Below, piece by piece: positions 59,641 through 64,000 of a stretch of 64,000 bases of DNA. The position numbers and the translations under genes were made by a program. Within the stretch, counting starts at the first letter, position 1; each line of letters opens with the position of its first letter. The stretch spans positions 12,594,777 through 12,658,776 of the forward strand of contig NC_051141.1 in assembly GCF_014839805.1 (NCBI RefSeq), given 5' to 3'. This DNA comes from Manduca sexta. Taxonomy: Eukaryota > Arthropoda > Insecta > Lepidoptera > Sphingidae. The notes below the pieces were generated by a model. The model was given only the letters and a program-made list of their open reading frames with translations, made no database searches and was not told the DNA's origin.

Positions 59641-60046
59641 GCTATCGATAGCTAATCGATTATCTATCGATAGTCAAAGTAGAGACAATAGTATCGATTG
59701 TCTATCGATAATATTGCCACGTGTCAATACTGTCGATACTATCGATAGAATCGATAGCTCTCTTTGTGCATTACTATTGATAACTGCGATAATATGGATA
59801 CTATTGATAGTAATGCATTCAATAGTATCCATGGTATCGATAGTATTGTGAAAACCATTAGTTTTAACCAAAACCTATCGATATTATCGATGGTTTTATA
59901 GTTTCGTTAGCCAGTAATTTTTCGTTAGTATTGCTATATCGATAGTTTTTGGTAAAAAGGAATAGTTTTTGCAATACTATCGATACTATCGACACTATTG
60001 TATGTATTATAATCGATCATATCGATATCATCGCTGTTATCAATAA
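59641..60046. repeat. TATCGATA/ATCGAT array, left part
   Basis: In about 400 bp the six-base palindrome ATCGAT occurs about 14 times by hand count, nine of them as exact TATCGATA, often as CTATCGATAG or ACTATCGATACTATCGA. Units are spaced irregularly. Longer inverted repeats are built from them, for example GGATACTATTGA and TCAATAGTATCC around an 11-base loop. The array continues beyond the inserted Helitron at 61918-62020. Confidence 0.85.
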
Positions 60047-61906
60047 CTAGCGTTTCCCGCGGCTCCGCCCGCGTTATAAAGTTTTTCAGGCTAAAGTTTT
60101 AAGGCCCGGGACCCTATGTTCTTCCCGGGGTCTCAAACTGTCTCCATACCAAATTTCATCTTAATACGTTGGGTAGTTTTTGAGTTCAACACGTTCAGGC
60201 AGACAGATGCAGCGGGGGACTTTGTTTTATAATATATTTTTTAGAACTTTTTAAGAGGAACAATCCCGTTATACATCATTGTTGCATAACTTTAACCGTT
60301 TACGCAGCGCACGCAATGGAAGCTCTCAAAACTAATAAATTGTCCCCGTTTTTGCAACATGTTTCATTATTACTCCGTTTCTATTGGTCATAGCGTGATG
60401 ATATATAAGGTCAGTCGGTGTAAGTGCGCCGTAAAATTATCATAGCTGGATTCAATGCAAAATAATTTCTTTTTATGCTGACTGAATGTAATTTTAATAA
60501 TTTAAGAATATTCGGTATTTTGTGATAACGACCTATAGCCATTCAAGGAAATCAGACAATAATTTAATGATATTTTGCTCAAAGTAAAAAAAGATGGTAG
60601 TAGGCGCACTTGCCTCCGGAAATGGGGTAAGTGCGCCTATGTAAAAAAAACGTCAATAATAAACATTATAAAGAAAACACTCATTTTAGTCCATAGAAAA
60701 ATAAGTTTTACCCGCGTTGCTCTTGGATAATTTTTTATAACTCAGTATTATAACAAACTATGGCTGTCAAATCAAATTCGGGGCAAGTGCGCCATATATT
60801 TGTAAATCAGAGCTTCAAAACATTTTACCCATTTTTTTTGCTATATTTAGGTATTAATAGTAGAGTTTTATGTGCGGATATGTTGTTATAAAGAAATGGT
60901 AGCTTTAATAAGAAATCCATTTTATTTCTAAAAACTAAAAAAAAAAACATACAATTAAGTATGTAGTAATTAACATATTTGAATGCGTTATAACTTAAAA
61001 ACTTAGAATTTGGCCTTATAACATTTTTCATTTCTTCTTTTGTAAAAACGAACCATTTAAAACAAACAAATATCCGACGAATTAACTAATACAGCTTTTT
61101 ATTTAAGTCGGTTCAAAACAAAATACCTTGAGTACAAAAAATGATGCTGTTACATTTTAATAATAATAAGTCATATTAGTAAAACTTATTCTCAAAAAAG
61201 GTTGGTAATATATGGTTTAGGGGTAAGTGCGCCATACGAATATTAACTGTGGCGCACTTGCCCTACTCGACAATTTTGAGGTGCATTTTTTCGCATTGCT
61301 AAAAAAACCTTTATTTTAGTATATATAGATAAAATTCGGGCAGGAAGTTAAAATAAAAGGTTTAAACTATGGACTCACCTTACTGGTTTACAGAAATATG
61401 TTAAATATCTTGAAATATTTGATTTTATCTTTCACGGGGTCATCTCTGTTTACAGGTCTAAATGACACTTAAAATAAAATGGCGAATAAATCGTATTAAA
61501 ATGAACAGAGCCATTTGTGTTTTTTAGTGGAACTGCATTTCAGTTAGAAGCATAGATATAAGATTGCGATAATTGTATAACATCAATAGTTTTCGATTTT
61601 TTTAGGGCAGGTGCACTTACCCCGTCGTCGCACTTGCCCTACCTGACCTTAACTAAGAGCACTCCACAAACAAAGGGCTATTCAACACAAAAAGAATTTT
61701 TCAGTTCGAATCGGTAGTTCCTGAGATTAGCCATGACTGCTCCGCTCCTATTAGGTATAGCGTGACGATATATAGCCTATAGCACTCCACGAACAAAGGG
61801 CTATCCAACGCAAAAAGAATTTTTCAGTTTGGACCGGTAGTTCCTGAGATTAGCGCGTTCAAACAAACAAACAAACAAACTCTTCAGCTTTATATAATAG
61901 TATAGA
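60047..61906 (-). mobile_element. Helitron of 1.86 kb, inserted inside the TATCGATA array
   Basis: Read on the minus strand it starts TCTATACTATTATATAAAGC (ending at 61906) and ends with a GC-rich hairpin and CTAG (60047-60050). The flanks are A (60046) and T (61907), the usual Helitron AT target. Both ends match the 468-bp copy at 31807-32274. A subterminal block of about 75 bp (AGCACTCCAC, CAAAGGGCTAT, TTTTTCAGTT, GGTAGTTCCTGAGATTAG) is present twice in tandem (61657-61735 and 61785-61855). No Rep/helicase gene is present. A second element sits inside it. Confidence 0.75.
60407..61650. mobile_element. Inverted-repeat element nested in the Helitron, rich in a GTAAGTGCGCC motif
   Basis: The left end AAGGTCAGTCGGTGTAAGTG and the complement of the right end (CACTTGCCCTACCTGACCTT) agree at AAGGTCAG and AAGTGCG. 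The related motif GGG(T/C)AAGTGCGCC or its complement occurs about seven times (60420, 60603, 60625, 60781, 61221, 61251, 61605-61640). The flanking Helitron sequence, compared with its own internal duplicate (GCGTGACGATATATAGCC), is interrupted exactly here, with TA on both sides. No transposase frame is visible. Confidence 0.6.
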
Positions 61907-61917
61907 TATTGCAAATG

Positions 61918-62020
61918 GAGAGCTATCGATACTATCGATAGTATCGACAGTATTGACATAGGCAATACAATCGATAGTACAATTGATATCCTGAATAGTT
62001 TTCGAGGTCAACTATCGATG
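61918..62020. repeat. TATCGATA array, right part
   Basis: After the Helitron the same pattern resumes (CTATCGATACTATCGATAGT, then ACAATCGATAG and AACTATCGATGG), with four more ATCGAT sites. This shows that the array existed before the Helitron arrived. Confidence 0.8.
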
Positions 62021-62369
62021 GTTCTGCAACACTAAAGTGGATGTCGGGCAATTACCCTGCTTTCGCCTTGCCACAGTAATGAGCTCAGATAACGTATTTA
62101 TGTAATAAAAACATCTTAGGTTCTAAATAAAAGCCCACGACAGCATACATCTACCTTTTATCTGGAAGCTACTACGACCAAAGTAGTGAGCTATAAATAT
62201 AATTAAATCAGATAAGTAAGCTTTGAGTAAGCTTACGTACTTAATAATATTTTTTTTACAATGCACATTTTAAAATACTTATCAAACTCTTATCAAAATA
62301 AATAAGTACATTTATCGCTTTAAGTATTTAATGTAGATAAACTTTGTCTTTTTTTGGAACGTGTACATA

Positions 62370-62581
62370 TCATGAAACAAAGTTGCCTTTTCTGTCTGTC
62401 TGTATGCTATCGATTTTCTCATCAATCTACTGAACGTATTTTTATGAAGTTTCGTATGGAGATAGTTGATCCTGGGATATGGGAATATGAGTTATAATTA
62501 GGCTATTTTCTATCCCGGGAAAATATATGCTTGTATCCCGGAAAACTCCTTCACACGGACGAAGCCGCGAGCAAAACCTAG
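62370..62581 (+). mobile_element. Helitron-like 3' fragment
   Basis: CTGTCTGTCTGTATGCTATC leads into TATGGAGATAGTTGATCCTG and ends in a hairpin (CGGACGAAGCCG) followed by CGAGCAAAACCTAG and then T. The end structure is that of the other Helitrons here, with more divergence. Confidence 0.5.
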
Positions 62582-64000
62582 TAATATATAATACGGAAAA
62601 CCACATTGTACCACAAGGGGGTGGACACTTAGAACATTTTGTGTAATGATGTTTGAGTCAGGGTTTTCTAAAAATGATTAGGTATAAGTATTATATTGTA
62701 ATTCCGAATTAGGTATACAGTTTAGCCTTGGTTTTCAAAACTATAGGTAACATCTAGTATCAACACAATAAACCAAAAAATAGAAATTATGTTCGTTATC
62801 ATGATAGTTGACAATTGGCCGCCATTATTGATAAGTACTAGATTTTGTATGTAGTTGCTTTGTTTGCTAATTCTTTATAATTGCGATTTTGTTCAATAAT
62901 AACTTGTTTTTTAGTCGAATACGTTGCTGTTTCAATAAAAAAATATCAAAAATGAAACCGACTTTTAAAACGCAAAAGCAAAAATAAATGTCGAGTGTAT
63001 CATATAATAAAAATAAAAAAAAAACATTATTTACAAATGTTAGTTTGTTCCAAAAAATAATAATTGTGGTAGTTTTGCTGTGGCAGATGGAAGCCAATCA
63101 TGTTCTCTTAGCTCCTTTTGTACGAAGCGAACCCATTTTTCGTGAACAAAAAGATTTATCGGCAGAAATCTATAGTAGACATACTTATACATACATCTAC
63201 ATAATATTATTAATTAAAATCGTATTCGTGTGAAAATTAAATTCGTAATTAGTAAACAGAAGACTTTTCCCAATTATTATTGTAGCGTAAGAAAAAATGT
63301 CGGTAACGCAAATTGTTTTTACAATACCAGTTGTTGTTTAGATATATTAAAGCTTTTCGACAACAGGTGGCGCTTTTTTATAATTTATGTAAATACGGTA
63401 TAATGTCATGAATACAATAGGGAATGTGTATATATTTATTAATTTTTCATATTGTATGATGTAGTAAAAATATAAATATTGTTGGCAGTGCAACGTCGCC
63501 ATTTTTCGCGCCCCTCGGATGACGTCACAGGGCACGTTCTGTGTGGTTTACTGTATGTATAATAAATTAACGTTTTTCATTTAAAATCGCTGTTTTATCA
63601 TGAAAGAAGTTAAAAAACAATTTGATAGATATTGCCTGGTACCAATGGCCAAAACACTACTGAAAGTACACCAGATAAAGTGTTTTTTTAAATAACTACC
63701 CAAAAAGATTCAATTAGTCATACTACCTCGTTGGGTATCTACTTCTTCAATCTATTAAAATTTAATAAAATTAAGTGACTCTTAACAACATTTGAGTTTA
63801 TGTTTAAGTAAGTAATGCTGAGTGTACATACGTATGCGTAAAAATCAATTTAGATAAAAAAAAACATAAATTACAATAACTACCTTGCAGCTTTTATTCC
63901 TTTGAGCTCAGCGGATATTAAATTTGTATTCAATATTAAATACGTTGTCATATTAAAAGCATCTGATTTTGGTGGATTGTCCGATTGTGCTTCGATAAAA
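62582..64000. other. Intergenic to window end, nothing certain
   Basis: AT-rich with no supported gene. A perfect cAMP-response-type palindrome TGACGTCA lies at about 63520-63527 beside a GC-rich stretch (CGCCATTTTTCGCGCCCC), which could be a promoter. Short open frames at 62867-63097 (-) and 62988-63233 (+) overlap each other on opposite strands and show no family resemblance. Confidence 0.35.

Noticed and set aside
59606..59871. Open frames on both strands across the TATCGATA array
   Set aside because: The repeated Ile/Asp/Ser pattern is just the translated palindrome repeat.
1..64000. CRISPR arrays, bacterial operons, riboswitches, rRNA or tRNA genes
   Set aside because: None was seen; the window is a eukaryotic chromosome and B-box-like GGTTCGAAT strings lie within Helitrons without a foldable tRNA.

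Overview
The window is animal nuclear DNA and almost certainly lepidopteran. It is AT-rich, its genes are split into many short exons with GT-AG introns, and it carries Helitron remnants of the moth/butterfly type (5' TCTATACTATTATATAAAGC, 3' hairpin followed by CTAG) and decayed non-LTR retrotransposons. Exons were built by hand from splice sites, reading frame and recall of protein families. No alignment or search was run.

Region 1 (about 1.2-27.2 kb, + strand) holds 57 consecutive exons of an inner-arm axonemal dynein heavy chain that most resembles DNAH6. They encode about 3,386 residues from the tail/linker to the stop codon; the first several hundred residues lie upstream of the window. 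Exon phases agree throughout. Notable points are an Arg in place of the Walker A Lys in AAA4, one well-supported and one possible GC-AG intron, and transposon pieces in several introns.

Region 2 (27.2-37.9 kb) has no supported gene. It holds a decayed reverse transcriptase, a moth interspersed repeat, a 468-bp Helitron and AT-rich DNA that may include a long 3' UTR of the next gene.

Region 3 (37.9-52.4 kb, - strand) is an ortholog of WAC (WW domain, C-terminal coiled coil): ten coding exons, 531 residues, with one 9-kb intron full of LINE debris and a striking double palindrome.

Region 4 (54-59 kb) has a complete intronless prefoldin subunit 1 gene (+). Around it are three separate THAP zinc-finger first exons or relics, two on the - strand and one on the + strand. 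The two two-exon models each lack one expected zinc-binding cysteine.

Region 5 (59-64 kb) is a nest of repeats: a dense array of TATCGATA (the Drosophila DRE core) split by a 1.86-kb Helitron, which itself contains an inverted-repeat element with many copies of a GTAAGTGCGCC motif.

The genes are not a pathway: dynein serves cilia or sperm flagella, WAC serves chromatin/transcription and mTOR-related regulation, prefoldin serves actin/tubulin folding, and THAP proteins bind DNA. No CRISPR, operon, tRNA or rRNA was seen.
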